Source: Planctomycetaceae bacterium | GTDB taxonomy: Bacteria > Planctomycetota > Planctomycetia > Planctomycetales > Planctomycetaceae | Direction: 5' to 3' | DNA length: 64,000 bases | Assembly (NCBI GenBank): GCA_041398825.1 | Contig: JAWKTX010000001.1 | Location: forward strand, 496,001-560,000 | Part shown: in pieces, positions 46,107-56,076 of the stretch | Numbering within the stretch: the first letter of the stretch is position 1 | How the letters are laid out: each line of letters begins with the position of its first letter | Notes under the pieces: generated by a model | Database searches by the model: none | The model's input: only the letters and a program-made list of their open reading frames with translations | Told to the model about the DNA's origin: nothing | Made by a program: the position numbers and the translations under genes

Positions 46107-47909
46107 CAATTCTTTCTTCCGCTTGAAGCTCCGCCGAGTAAAGCCGCCTCTTGTTCTGAAACATGAACCATCAAGAGGGAATCCCCAATTCGATCGTCAA
46201 TTGCCATCCGCCGCAGGTAGTCAAACTCCCGCATCGTATTTCGCCCGTAATAGGAGCTCAAGCTGACCGCATACCAACCGGGAGCAGGCCCCCGGACCCC
46301 ATCCGCATTTCTGTGCTGAGGACGCCCGGGAAGGAATGGCGGAGCCTCCGTGTTCTTAATCCCAAATCTGCCGGGTTATCGCACACGGCCCAATCAGAAA
46401 CAATGCGTCGCGTTCCGGATGACTTTTCTGCCACGCCAACAAACGAAAGTAGTCCTGCCTCCAGTCGATGTTGCTGCCCATAAGCCACTTGTGCCCATTC
46501 TTAGAGCCACCCGCGAACTCGTTGAAGTATGAAATGTAGCTGCTTCCGTGCGCAATCACAGATACGCATTGACATCCCATCATTAAAGTCATCACCGACG
46601 GCACCCAGGCAAATCGGTTTGCTAGGTGAGCGATTCGCGCAATAAGAATGTACAAAAACGGATAGCATGGCAGTACGTATCGTAGTGCCGATTAAAAGCG
46701 TTTCCGAGCTGACAAGGGAAATCTGAATTTGCAGGGGTCAACAGCAAAACGGTCTCACGCAATTCCGGCAACTTCGTTCCACCGGACGATCCTGGAGATT
46801 CCCGTTTCGCGAGAAGTGGATTAGCGGCCTGACAGACGATCAGTGCAAATGCACAAATCCCCAACAATAGTGTTGAGACAGGTTCTTTGACCAGCAACGC
46901 GATGACGTAATAATACCACCACCCGCCGTCCTTCCATTCTCCCATCAAGTAACTTTCGGAGTTCGCCACAGAATCAATCTGCATCTGTTAACAATCCAGA
47001 ACGTATTCAATGGGCAATGGAACAGGAAAGCCTCAAGGATCTGGGAGAATCGATTTGAAACCGTGCGATCTTGTCATTCGAGCCAATATGGACGACGAAC
47101 TGACTATGAGCCATGAATGGCCGAGTGGAGTAAATGATCTTTCGAATCCGAATGTGATATTGATGATGGTGACTGCGATGACAGCGGCCGCTGTCAGGTG
47201 TTGTGCGTCGCGCCAAAGCCACTTCAAGGCCCCACCCCCGGAACGTCGCCAGACAGGCAGGACTAGAATCGCCGTTACAGGGAAGACGGGTATCCATGTG
47301 AACTTCGAGAGCAAAGCGAGCCCGGCAGCTCCACACAAAGCAGCATTGTCTATAGTGAATGTAGAAGCCACTTGCGGAAGGTATAGAGGGCAAACGCCAG
47401 CTGCCGCACGCGGCGGCATCCGGCGTTACCAGACTTCCGTGCCCGAGCAGCATTGGCGACAAAGCTGCCGCGATTCCGGTAAGTAGCACGGCGCTTTACT
47501 GTGGTGAAGTTCTCGGTTTACTTCATGCAGATGCTAATCAGCAACAACGGAAAGACCAGTAAAACGAAACCGCAAGGTTCCAATCGCACTGGTCGGAATT
47601 TGAATGAATCAGACTGCCGCCCAAGCAAATTCCGGTCGATATCTGCATGGAAGTCCTGAATAGTCCGTCGCAGGTCCGGGCAATTACAAGAGCTGAACGT
47701 TGGCAAGCATCCTCATCAGCGGTGCGGATTGACTTTGTAGACGTCAAATCGACCATATTTCCAGATCGACAATCCGCCAACCAAATGACCAGGCTGTCTA
47801 TCGTCGGTGAATTTGCACATGTTGCAAACAGCGCATACACGGACAGGCATGCAAACATCAGCGACGAATACGAGAATCTATCGATTAGAGTACTTCGCCA
47901 CTCGGACAT
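46107..47909 (-). pseudogene. Decayed GT39-type membrane glycosyltransferase
   Basis: Ordered fragments in different frames: PGHLVGGLSIWKYGRFDVYK (about 47790), GAAGLALLSKFTWIPVFPVT (about 47320), SYLMGEWKDGGWWYYYVIAL (about 46950), ISYFNEFAGGSKNGHKWLMG then SNIDWRQDYFRLLAW (about 46500), and APGWYAVSLSSYYGRN (about 46260). These are typical of planctomycete GT39/ArnT-like mannosyltransferases, which move sugars from a lipid carrier outside the inner membrane. Multiple frameshifts and stops interrupt them. A decayed GT2 gene, the usual partner that makes the lipid-linked sugar, lies downstream on the same strand. Confidence 0.75.
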
Positions 47910-47984
47910 CCTCGGCCTTTCTACTCCGTATTTCCTGAACCTGTCGCGTGTTCAGTCGTCAACGAACGGCTCCTGCGCCTGGAT

Positions 47985-48545
47985 TCACTGACGGCGCTTA
48001 TTGTGGAAATTCTGTCGCATTGCGGACCCCGAAACCAAAAGTACACCCGCAATCGACAGTAGAGAGTACCAATCCTTTTGCATGAGCTGATCGGTATCCG
48101 CCCAGTCACGCTGGATGGCGACGACGTTGCCAGTAGAGCAGCGCAGCGAATGCTCCCGCCACCAATATTACCCGGGCACCCACTGACCACGAACCTGATT
48201 CAGTCTGGTGGTGATTTCTGGGAGTAATCAATGCACCATTGGATGCGACGACTTTGATGCTTTCTCCCGGTTTGCCTACTGCCATGCCGGGTTGGAGGAA
48301 ATCCTTCGGCGGCTGGAATAGATCCTCCGGAAACGAGGTAACGCTTTCCCAGTCAATCACTTCAACCGACTTCTGTGTCTGTTTATGGTGAATCAGGCTC
48401 CGATTGAGGTAGCCATTCATTTGCGGTTGCGAATATGACATCGTATTTCGTCACCATGGTGCGGATGGGCCGTCCCATTTCTTCGGTGAGAAAGGCTGAC
48501 TCATCTGGCTGACATTGAGGCCGTAATCGGGATCAAATAGAACGG
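47985..48545 (-). pseudogene. Frameshifted small membrane protein gene
   Basis: Three consecutive frames give protein-like text: LFDPDYGLNVSQMSQPFSPK (about 48535), then an open frame from 48441 with SFPEDLFQPPKDFLQPGMAV and a TM segment (VGARVILVAGAFAALLYW), then DWYSLLSIAGVLLVSGSAMR (about 48080) ending at 47985. At least two frameshifts. Family unknown. Confidence 0.45.
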
Positions 48546-49104
48546 GTCAGAAGTCTTTGTCCCTCTCTTAAGTATCGGACCTGTTGAAGTCTCCCACTTC
48601 CATTCGGGACCGCAATTGGTGTCTCTCTGTCACTTACAAAATCAGGCCGTGGAAAACATCGAGCATCCAGAAAAGCGTCTTCTCGCGAATCGTTTCAATC
48701 TGCAGGTCCATGCGTAAGTTCGGAAAGGTCAATGACTTTGTTGGAAGTTTAACTGCGTGGAGTTGCAGAAATTGGCACGCTCACCGTCGAACATCGTCAC
48801 TTAGTGAGGCTGCGGTTGTGTTGGTTATAATCGACGCGAAATTCATGCCGAACCGTCCGCGGCTAAGTCAATCGCGTAATCGGATGTCGCCTCTGAAATG
48901 AGTTCTTCGGCTTCTTCGAGATCCTTCGACTTTCAGTCATTTGCCTCTACTGTACGGTTAGATTCAACTGTTCGCAGTGTACAGCGAAACAGACCAGTTG
49001 TTGCGCGACGCATTTGTTCTCAGAACCTGCATATGGCCGCAGAGGCGATGCATCAAATGCGTGAGCACCACGACAGCGAAGAACGCAGTCCTCAACCTTA
49101 GGAG

Positions 49105-50273
49105 TCATTCGGAAGGCTCCCAGTGGGAGATGATCTCGAAAGCCTGCAAACGACCGCAAGCTTCAATGTGGTGAGGCGAGTTTCTCCTGAAGACCATTAC
49201 GTCGACAGGGACTTGTAGTAACTCTGTCCGCGGTTTTGTGGACGTTATCTGAAATTGCAGCCTGTATATTCCGGGCTTTATCATTTCGTGGCTTAGTAAT
49301 TCAATTCCGTCATTGTTGGGCTGAATCGCAACCTGCAGTAACCTGCCGCTGAGCTTTTCGGTATCCAACTAGCCGCAACGTGAAAGGGTTTCGCAACACT
49401 GGGCTCAACGGCTGGAGCATCCTGTAGGAGGATCCAGGCCCGAGAAGCGGTTTCAGGGTGATCGCCACGGGGATCTCAACATCCTCGACGACGCCCGCGA
49501 CGGTCTTTGATGAGAAGAGAAACTTCATCCGATCGAGACTGTCGAGCTCCTCTGCTTGCAACTCTGCAGGTTGAATGCGGCAGCTTATTTTCCAGCTCCC
49601 CGGGCCCGGGGCATTAAGTCCATCACGTACGACAACCGGGAAGACGCCAGACAACCGACTGAGCACCTTCAGCTCACAGACGGACTCAGCAGCACTGACC
49701 TCACAAGTGACTGTTTCCGGCTCGCCACCAGCCGAGAATTCGCCTAATTGTAAACTGCGATCAGGGCTCCACACAGGAATGTTTACACTCCCCGTCGGCG
49801 TCAATAAGAGGGAATTTGTGCCACTATCCGTGAGGAATTCTCCAGAAATTCGAATCCAAGTTCGGTAATTGACAACCCCCTTGCTGTAATCGGTTTGAAG
49901 GGCATTTCCCGGAAGCCTGTTCGGGTCAACGCGAACGCTTAGATCGACTGAACCGCCGGCTGGTATCACCATTGCGTCCGCGGTCGCTGACGTGCAACCG
50001 CACCGGATGGATCGAGTTTATCTTGGCCGAAGTCAGGCCTTGATTCAGTATCTGCACTGAAGCACTGAAGTACTGTGAGTCCGGTTCCGGTTTCAAAAGC
50101 GGAGCTTCCTCCAACACCTTCACGAGCGGCAACTCTTTGGAAGCCGAATCAATTGAAACCTCTTGCTGGGCTAGCCTACGTCCGAAATACTTGTCCCAAT
50201 CGCAGAACAAAATGCTGGCGCCACTGACGGCGACTCCTGCAATGACAAACTTGATATAACTGGCATTATGCAC
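49105..50273 (-). pseudogene. DUF1573-like periplasmic protein with two frameshifts
   Basis: The first frame (50273 to about 50003) begins with an N-terminal anchor (YIKFVIAGVAVSGASILFC). It continues in a second frame as CGCTSATADAMVIPAGGSVD, the SCGCT-like signature of DUF1573-type proteins, running to about 49370. A third frame, LSGRLLQVAIQPNNDGIELL, finishes the protein at 49105. The breaks lie near 50001-50005 and 49365. Only two single-base changes would restore an approximately 385-aa protein, so this is either a recent pseudogene or contains sequencing indels. Confidence 0.65.
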
Positions 50274-50364
50274 CGATATACTCCCGGTTGCCTACAGAAC
50301 GAATTCCGGAGACATAAGTGACAGCATGTGAGTCCGTCTTATGTAGTCCAGAGCTGTGAAGCGG

Positions 50365-50640
50365 TTAACTCCGGGCGAAAATGCCCACTGGAGACTCTTC
50401 GCCGAACGGCTGTGCAGGATCGGTTATTGAAGAATTGGAGAGATATACGCTGCCGATTGATTGGCACTGACAAAGTGGCTGCTGCTCGTCCAAGGCAGCA
50501 CAGCGAGTCATACCGACCGAGCTCCAACGCGTTCCCATTGACCGGCTGGCATAAAAGCAGATCGCAACGACCGCCAGTAGTTCAACCGCGTGAAATGCGG
50601 CTTCGGCAGTGCGGCTTTTGCAAGCTGCGATGGCGTTCAT
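50365..50640 (-). pseudogene. Possible prepilin-type (DUF1559-like) N-terminal remnant
   Basis: An open frame opens with SRTAEAAFHAVELLAVVAIC, which resembles a degenerate prepilin methylation segment (TLVELLVVIAI). The rest is not recognisable. It lies just upstream of the DUF1573-like pseudogene. Confidence 0.3.
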
Positions 50641-51564
50641 GATTCGTCTTCAGCGCCCTGGATCGCTGCATTCAAGGGTCATTCACTGTCACCCTCGGCA
50701 GTCATGTGCAACCCTGTGTAAAGAACGGGAGGACAGGAGAGTATTGTTCGCAACCAAGCATTAGGTCCGGGAGGTTTGCATGTCAACACTCGCTTCACAA
50801 GTGTTTGCAGAATCGGCGATCCTACTTAGGATAGTTGGCGGACTCATTGGGATAGACTGCAGGTTCCACTCAAACGGTTTGTAGATTTCTTTGGCTGCCA
50901 AAGCGCCATCAACCGATCCGCAGTCTCGCATTCCGTTGCCGGGTCGCACGGCAGTAGACTCCTCCTGTCTGAACTGCGTACTGTTGAACACATCACATCA
51001 CCACACCGGCAGAAACACAGCACAGCAGCGATGAGAGAAATGGCCGAACAGGTAAACTGCCGCCATTTCGATCATGGCTGATCCATACCACAATACGCAG
51101 CGGCGTCTGCCGATGGGCGGTAGTTGTGGAGGTTCGGGTACAACCATTACCAGAGCCTAATCTCTAGTTCACAAAATCGACAATGGAAGGAATGTCATTC
51201 TGCATGAGTCCAAGCCATTGGGCGATCTCCGCTAAGTAGACGTTGATCCGAGATCACAGTCCCTTTTGAAACCTGGCAATGAATCATTGGCCTGCCGAAT
51301 TACTTTAAGGCCTCGGAGATCACGTACTGTTTATCACACCAGGTTTCAGATCATGAGTGTTCGGGGTGGCATGTGGATCACTGCCGTCTGACTGCGCACG
51401 GGCCCAGGCTCAAGGTCTGCGTTGTCACAACTCGTGAGTCCGTTGCTGTATTCTTCCGGGCGACAGCCCGGTTTGGGCAACACCTGTTGCTAATGCTCTT
51501 CTGTTTCGCCAGAATCCGGAGACCGCTTTTTTGCCACAAGACAATCTGAGAATTTCGGTGATCC
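50641..51564. other. Long gap before the first ceramidase-family gene
   Basis: 924 bp. A 76-codon minus-strand frame (50761-50991) is present but not convincing. Otherwise nothing was recognised. This is the right edge of the degenerate 43.4-51.4 kb block. Confidence 0.4.
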
Positions 51565-52971
51565 ATGAAGACGTATCCCGGTTTGGCCTGTCTGGTGTTC
51601 GCAGTGCTGTCATTTGTCGCACCGACATGGACGTTGGCGCAGGAGGTTGAGAGCCAGCCAGCAGGTCCGGTTTCCGGGTGGAAGGCGGGCGTTGCAGCGA
51701 CCGTAATTACACCGGAAAAATCAATGTGGATGTCCGGCTATGCGTCGCGAAAGACGCCGGCAGAAGGAAAGATCCACGACTTGTGGGCAAAAGCGATCGT
51801 CATTGATGATCCATCGGGCAACCGAATCGTGCTGGTGACGCTGGACCTGGTTGGAATTGATCGAGGAACCTCGACCAGCATTTGTCGGGCGTTGAAGGAA
51901 CAGCACGATCTGGATCGGAGTCAGATTGCGATCTCTACGTCGCATACCCATTCCGGACCGGTGGTCGGACAGAATCTGATCACGATGTATGAATTTGGAG
52001 ACGACCAGCATCAGTTGATTACCGACTATACGAACAAGCTCATCGGCGATGTCACACATCTGGTGGGTAAGGCGATCGCATCGCTCGAACCTGCCGTGAT
52101 CCAGTATGGCGAGGGGCACTGTTCGCTGGCGGTCAACCGCAGGAATAATCGAGAGGCGGACGTCCCTAAGCTCCGAGAAAATGGCCAGTTGGTTGGGCCT
52201 GTTGATCATTCGGCCCCTGTTCTGGCGGTTCGCCATCCGGACGGTGCGTTGCGAGCCATCGTTTTTGGATATGCCTGCCATGCCACGGTGTTGAGTTTGA
52301 TGGACTGGAGCGGCGACTGGCCCGGGTTTGCCCAGATCGAGCTGGAAAAGAATCACCCCAATGCGGTTGCTTTGTTCTGGGCCGGCTGTGGTGCGGACCA
52401 GAACCCCCTGCCGCGTCGTACCGTAGAACTCGCTCAACAGTACGGCCGACAGATAGCAGCCAGTGTTGAAGATGTTCTTGCGTCTCCTATGACGAACGTG
52501 ACGGGCTCGATAAAGTCGACGTACACCGAGATCGATCTTGCACTTGGACCGCTTCCAACAAAGTCACAGGTGCAAAAAGATCTGGATGACGCCAATGTGT
52601 ACATCACTCGGCGCGCCCGACGGCTGATGAAGACATTCGAAGCGGACGGCAAGCTGGCTTCCACGTATCCGTATCCGGTACAGCTCTGGAGTATTGGAAA
52701 TGGTCTGGATATGGTGATACTGGGCGGTGAAGTGACAGTAGAGTACAGTCTTCGTTTGAAGGATGAATTGCCGGGTCCCACAACATGGGTCGCGGGCTAC
52801 AGCAATGATGTGATGGCGTACATTCCGTCGGCGCGTGTCTTGATGGAGGGTGGCTACGAAGGTGCCACTTCCATGATCTACTACGGACTGCCTACCGTCT
52901 GGTCCGATCGGGTCGAAGAGCACATCGTGCGCACGGTTCACAAGCTTAAGTCGAATTCCGGCCGCGAATAA
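51565..52971 (+). CDS. Neutral/alkaline ceramidase-family secreted hydrolase
   Basis: 468 aa with a signal peptide (residues 1-26, ending WTLAQ). The sequence AGVAATVITPEKSMWMSGYA is the N-terminal signature of the family. STSHTHSGP near residue 130 and GYACHATVL near residue 233 contain the zinc-ligand His residues. The full neutral ceramidase has an additional C-terminal Ig-like domain, absent in this shorter form that is widespread in planctomycetes. The natural substrate may not be ceramide. It is followed by an Hsp70 gene 91 bp downstream, which may be co-transcribed. A paralogue is encoded at 56077. Confidence 0.85.
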   Translation: MKTYPGLACLVFAVLSFVAPTWTLAQEVESQPAGPVSGWKAGVAATVITPEKSMWMSGYASRKTPAEGKIHDLWAKAIVIDDPSGNRIVLVTLDLVGIDRGTSTSICRALKEQHDLDRSQIAISTSHTHSGPVVGQNLITMYEFGDDQHQLITDYTNKLIGDVTHLVGKAIASLEPAVIQYGEGHCSLAVNRRNNREADVPKLRENGQLVGPVDHSAPVLAVRHPDGALRAIVFGYACHATVLSLMDWSGDWPGFAQIELEKNHPNAVALFWAGCGADQNPLPRRTVELAQQYGRQIAASVEDVLASPMTNVTGSIKSTYTEIDLALGPLPTKSQVQKDLDDANVYITRRARRLMKTFEADGKLASTYPYPVQLWSIGNGLDMVILGGEVTVEYSLRLKDELPGPTTWVAGYSNDVMAYIPSARVLMEGGYEGATSMIYYGLPTVWSDRVEEHIVRTVHKLKSNSGRE

Positions 52972-53062
52972 CTGGAACATTGCGGAGACGCCCGGTCAAA
53001 TTCCGTAATGACGAGTGGCAGATAGGCTGGCCCGCAACTTTCAACGGACCGGAAACAGAACG

Positions 53063-55243
53063 ATGAAGAAAACGCAGGCTGTCGGAATCGACCTGGGCAC
53101 AACCTATTCGTGCATCGCGTATCTCAGCGAACACGGACAACCGGTGACGATTCCGAATCAGGAGGGTGAACTGGCGACGCCTTCTGTCGTTTTTTTCGAC
53201 CAGGATCATCCTGTCGTTGGCACCGAAGCGTTGCGGAATTCAATCGCGCATCCGGACCGAGTGGTCCAGCATGCAAAGCGATTCATGGGGGATTCCAGCA
53301 AGTACTGGAAGATTGGAAATGCCCGATATACTCCCGCGCACATTTCGGGAATGATTCTGCGGAAGCTTATCTCGGCCGCTCAGGAACAAATCGGAGAGAT
53401 TCAGGAAGCCGTCATCACAGTCCCGGCCCAGTTTAGTGATGCACAACGCCATGCGACCGTTCAGGCGGGTTACGCGGCAGGCCTGGAAAAGGTGGAGATG
53501 ATCAACGAGCCTGTTGCGGCAGCGTTGTGCCATGTGCTGGGACATGAAGGATTGCATTTCGCGGAACTTGCTGTCGATCAGCAACTGCTGGTGTATGACC
53601 TGGGAGGCGGCACGCTCGACCTTGCCGTTGTTAAATACACGACGGATTCAGTACGCGTCGTTGCTGCGGACGGCGACCTGCAGCTTGGAGGACTCGACTG
53701 GACACAGGTGCTGGTGGACATGGCTGCGGAAAAATTCATCGCGGACTTTGCCGACGACCCTCGCACCGATAAGGAAAGCCTGCAGTTTCTATCTCTTGAG
53801 GCCGAACAGGCAAAGCGAAGTCTTTCGGTACGCCCGCGTGCAGCTGTCACTGTCCAGCATGGGCGAAATCGAAGAACCTATCAAATTGAGCTTACGGAAT
53901 TCGAATACGGCTGTCAGAAACTCCTGGAACGGTCTGAACTTGTCACACGCCGCATTCTGAAAAACAACAAAATGGGATGGGCTCACATCGATGTTGTTCT
54001 GACCACCGGCGGTTCGTCTCGAATGCCAATGATTCGAAACAGCCTGAAGAAGTTGAGCGGCCGAACCCTGAACAGCACCCTGTCCCCCGATCAGTCCATC
54101 GCGCATGGTGCGGCTCTGTATGCCGGAATGCTGCTGGCAAATTCACAGTATGCCAGAACTGTTTTTAACACCGAAACGTCTCAGCGTCTGGCGCGAGTCA
54201 AACAGCAGAGCGTTTGCGCCAGGCACCTTGGAATCCTGATTCGTGATGTCGAGACCGGATTGCGGATTCCCCATTATCTGATGGCTGCGAACACACCATT
54301 ACCTGCATCGGTCAAACACGTTTTCGGCACGGTCGTTCAGAATCAAACCCGCGTCAACGTGCAGATCGTTGAGAGCGGGACAAGTCTTGATCAGCCATAC
54401 ACCATACTCGGCGCCTGTCGGATCACTGACCTGCCTTTGCATCTTCCCGAGGGCACGGAAATTGAAGTGACCATCAGCTACGATCATCAGGCTCGGGTTC
54501 ACGTGTCTGCCCGGGAACTTAAGAGTGGTATTCAGGCCGAAGTGGACATTATTCGACAGGAGAACATGCAGGCGCAGCTTGAAACAGTCGGCACGGAGCA
54601 AGGTGACGAAGCGCTTGCGCGGGCAGCGACTTCTGCAGATGCCAACAGACAGACAAAAAAGAGGCCATCTGCATCCGCTCAGAATCGTCATGGCGATGAC
54701 CAGGATGCTCTGGCAAGCGTGGCGGAAATTGCAACGACGCTGCAAACGCAGGATACCGACCACGGAGAAAACGATGACGAGTCGCTCGATCTGGAAGCCA
54801 TTTCGCCGCACTCTGCCCTGTTAGAACTTTCCGATCTGATGGGCGGAACCGGGACGCAGGCCGATTCCTCTCAGCCCGTGCTGCTCTGCAACGATTGTGG
54901 AGAGCCACTGGATCGTTCAGGCAAATGCCATCGTTGTCCACCAGCTCGGGCCAGCGTCAAAAAGACGTCAAATCCAGCTGCAGAAGGCGATACTGTTCTG
55001 GGGGCGAAGAAAAGAGCCCGACGCAGGCCCGGGACTTCGGTTCAGGAAGGCCGCCCATCACCTTCGGTTCAGGAAGGCCGCCCATCACCTTCGGTTCAGG
55101 AAGGCCGCCCATCACCTTCCAGAAGCAAACCAGCTCAGTCGACTTCAAAGCCGGGGAAGGTGGTTCCTCAGCCCAGGCCTCGCAAGGCCAGGCCGGTCGA
55201 CCCTGCGGAAGCAGAATTCTGGGATCTGGTCGACGAAGGTTAA
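53063..55243 (+). CDS. Hsp70/DnaK-like chaperone with C-terminal zinc ribbon and repeats
   Basis: 726 aa from the ATG at 53063 (MKKTQAVGIDLGTTYSCIAY). The ATPase domain is complete: phosphate-1 loop IDLGTTYS, INEPVAAALCH, phosphate-2 VYDLGGGTLDLAVV and TTGGSSRMPMIR. The substrate-binding beta domain is shorter than in DnaK (LPEGTEIEVTISYDHQ, VHVSAREL). The helical lid is replaced by a polar linker, a four-Cys zinc ribbon at about 607-627 (CNDCGEPLDRSGKCHRC), a Ser/Pro/Arg repeat tract and a basic end. No grpE or dnaJ gene is nearby. It is therefore a specialised Hsp70 rather than the housekeeping DnaK. Confidence 0.88.
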   Translation: MKKTQAVGIDLGTTYSCIAYLSEHGQPVTIPNQEGELATPSVVFFDQDHPVVGTEALRNSIAHPDRVVQHAKRFMGDSSKYWKIGNARYTPAHISGMILRKLISAAQEQIGEIQEAVITVPAQFSDAQRHATVQAGYAAGLEKVEMINEPVAAALCHVLGHEGLHFAELAVDQQLLVYDLGGGTLDLAVVKYTTDSVRVVAADGDLQLGGLDWTQVLVDMAAEKFIADFADDPRTDKESLQFLSLEAEQAKRSLSVRPRAAVTVQHGRNRRTYQIELTEFEYGCQKLLERSELVTRRILKNNKMGWAHIDVVLTTGGSSRMPMIRNSLKKLSGRTLNSTLSPDQSIAHGAALYAGMLLANSQYARTVFNTETSQRLARVKQQSVCARHLGILIRDVETGLRIPHYLMAANTPLPASVKHVFGTVVQNQTRVNVQIVESGTSLDQPYTILGACRITDLPLHLPEGTEIEVTISYDHQARVHVSARELKSGIQAEVDIIRQENMQAQLETVGTEQGDEALARAATSADANRQTKKRPSASAQNRHGDDQDALASVAEIATTLQTQDTDHGENDDESLDLEAISPHSALLELSDLMGGTGTQADSSQPVLLCNDCGEPLDRSGKCHRCPPARASVKKTSNPAAEGDTVLGAKKRARRRPGTSVQEGRPSPSVQEGRPSPSVQEGRPSPSRSKPAQSTSKPGKVVPQPRPRKARPVDPAEAEFWDLVDEG
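55035..55115 (+). repeat. 27-bp perfect tandem repeat, three units, in the Hsp70 gene
   Basis: Units at 55035-55061, 55062-55088 and 55089-55115 are identical. Each encodes nine residues centred on VQEGRPSPS and keeps the frame. Perfect identity suggests recent expansion or copy-number variation. Confidence 0.95.
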
Positions 55244-55566
55244 TAGAACAGGTCGAACTGGGGACTGCCAGTGATCCACCACAGCACAATGAAGTGATGG
55301 ATCAAATCGCTGAGCACCAGGCCAATTGCCATGCATAACACCGTTCGACTTGCATTTGGCCAGCGATTCTCAATCCACATCGCCAGGGGAATCATGGCAA
55401 GGCCTATGTAGCTGTGATGAATGCGAACGCCCATTGTGACTCGACCGATAGTCGAAGCTGTATCCCGGGTTGATTCGAGCTTTGCACCAAATCGCAGCAG
55501 GCACGTGATGGCCTCAAAGATCAGGGTCCAGATCAGAGATTGCTTCGCAAGTTCTTTGGGTTTCAT
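55240..55566 (-). CDS. Small membrane protein of unknown function
   Basis: 108 aa with three or four hydrophobic segments (QSLIWTLIFEAITCLL; IHHSYIGLAMIPLAMW; TVLCMAIGLVLSDLIHHFIV). Conserved-looking His residues (IHHSYIG, DLIHHF) lie at membrane edges. Its stop codon overlaps the stop of the Hsp70 gene on the other strand by 3 bp, so the two genes converge without any spacer. No family was recognised. Confidence 0.65.
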   Translation of the reverse strand: MKPKELAKQSLIWTLIFEAITCLLRFGAKLESTRDTASTIGRVTMGVRIHHSYIGLAMIPLAMWIENRWPNASRTVLCMAIGLVLSDLIHHFIVLWWITGSPQFDLFY

Positions 55567-56076
55567 AGGTTCCTGTCGCTTGCCCGATAAAAAAGGCTGT
55601 CAGCGTGACGCCAGCAAATGCCACATCAAAGACCGTTTGATTGTTGCCTGTGGTTACAGAAAGCGACAGCGCATCCGCAGAAATCCAGCCATACCAGTCG
55701 TAATAATGTGTGCCGCAGAATCATCCCGCTGATTGCCAGTCTCCTCTCAATCTGCGGTCATGGTGCTGCGATGGCTTTAGCAAGGGCATGTCAGTGATCG
55801 ATTCTGTCGCTTTGTCCATCGTGTTCGTTCATAGTACGTGTTCGTTCATAGTAAAGAAGAATGCGAAGAAGGCATCGTCCATGATCGCAGCATGAAGCTC
55901 CGGAAACTCCCCATTGTTGCCGGACCGAGAGTAAGATACGAAATTCTCCATTGGTATTTTCCATGAATCGTGAAAACGCTTCGTAAATTGATGCGGTGAG
56001 AAGTGTCTCGATCCATTCCTGGTCAAACCGGTGTCGTTCAGTTCCCCAACCTTTTCGCGAGCGAGATCAAAAGCGA
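55567..56076. other. Gap upstream of the second ceramidase-family gene, with a tandem repeat
   Basis: 510 bp with no supported gene. A perfect 17-bp tandem duplication (CGTGTTCGTTCATAGTA) occupies 55820-55836 and 55837-55853. It lies about 225 bp before the next start codon and could affect promoter spacing. Confidence 0.5.

Noticed and set aside
43452..51564. Mobile element or prophage as cause of the degenerate block
   Set aside because: No transposase, integrase or terminal inverted repeats could be recognised; the remnants are envelope and glycosylation genes.
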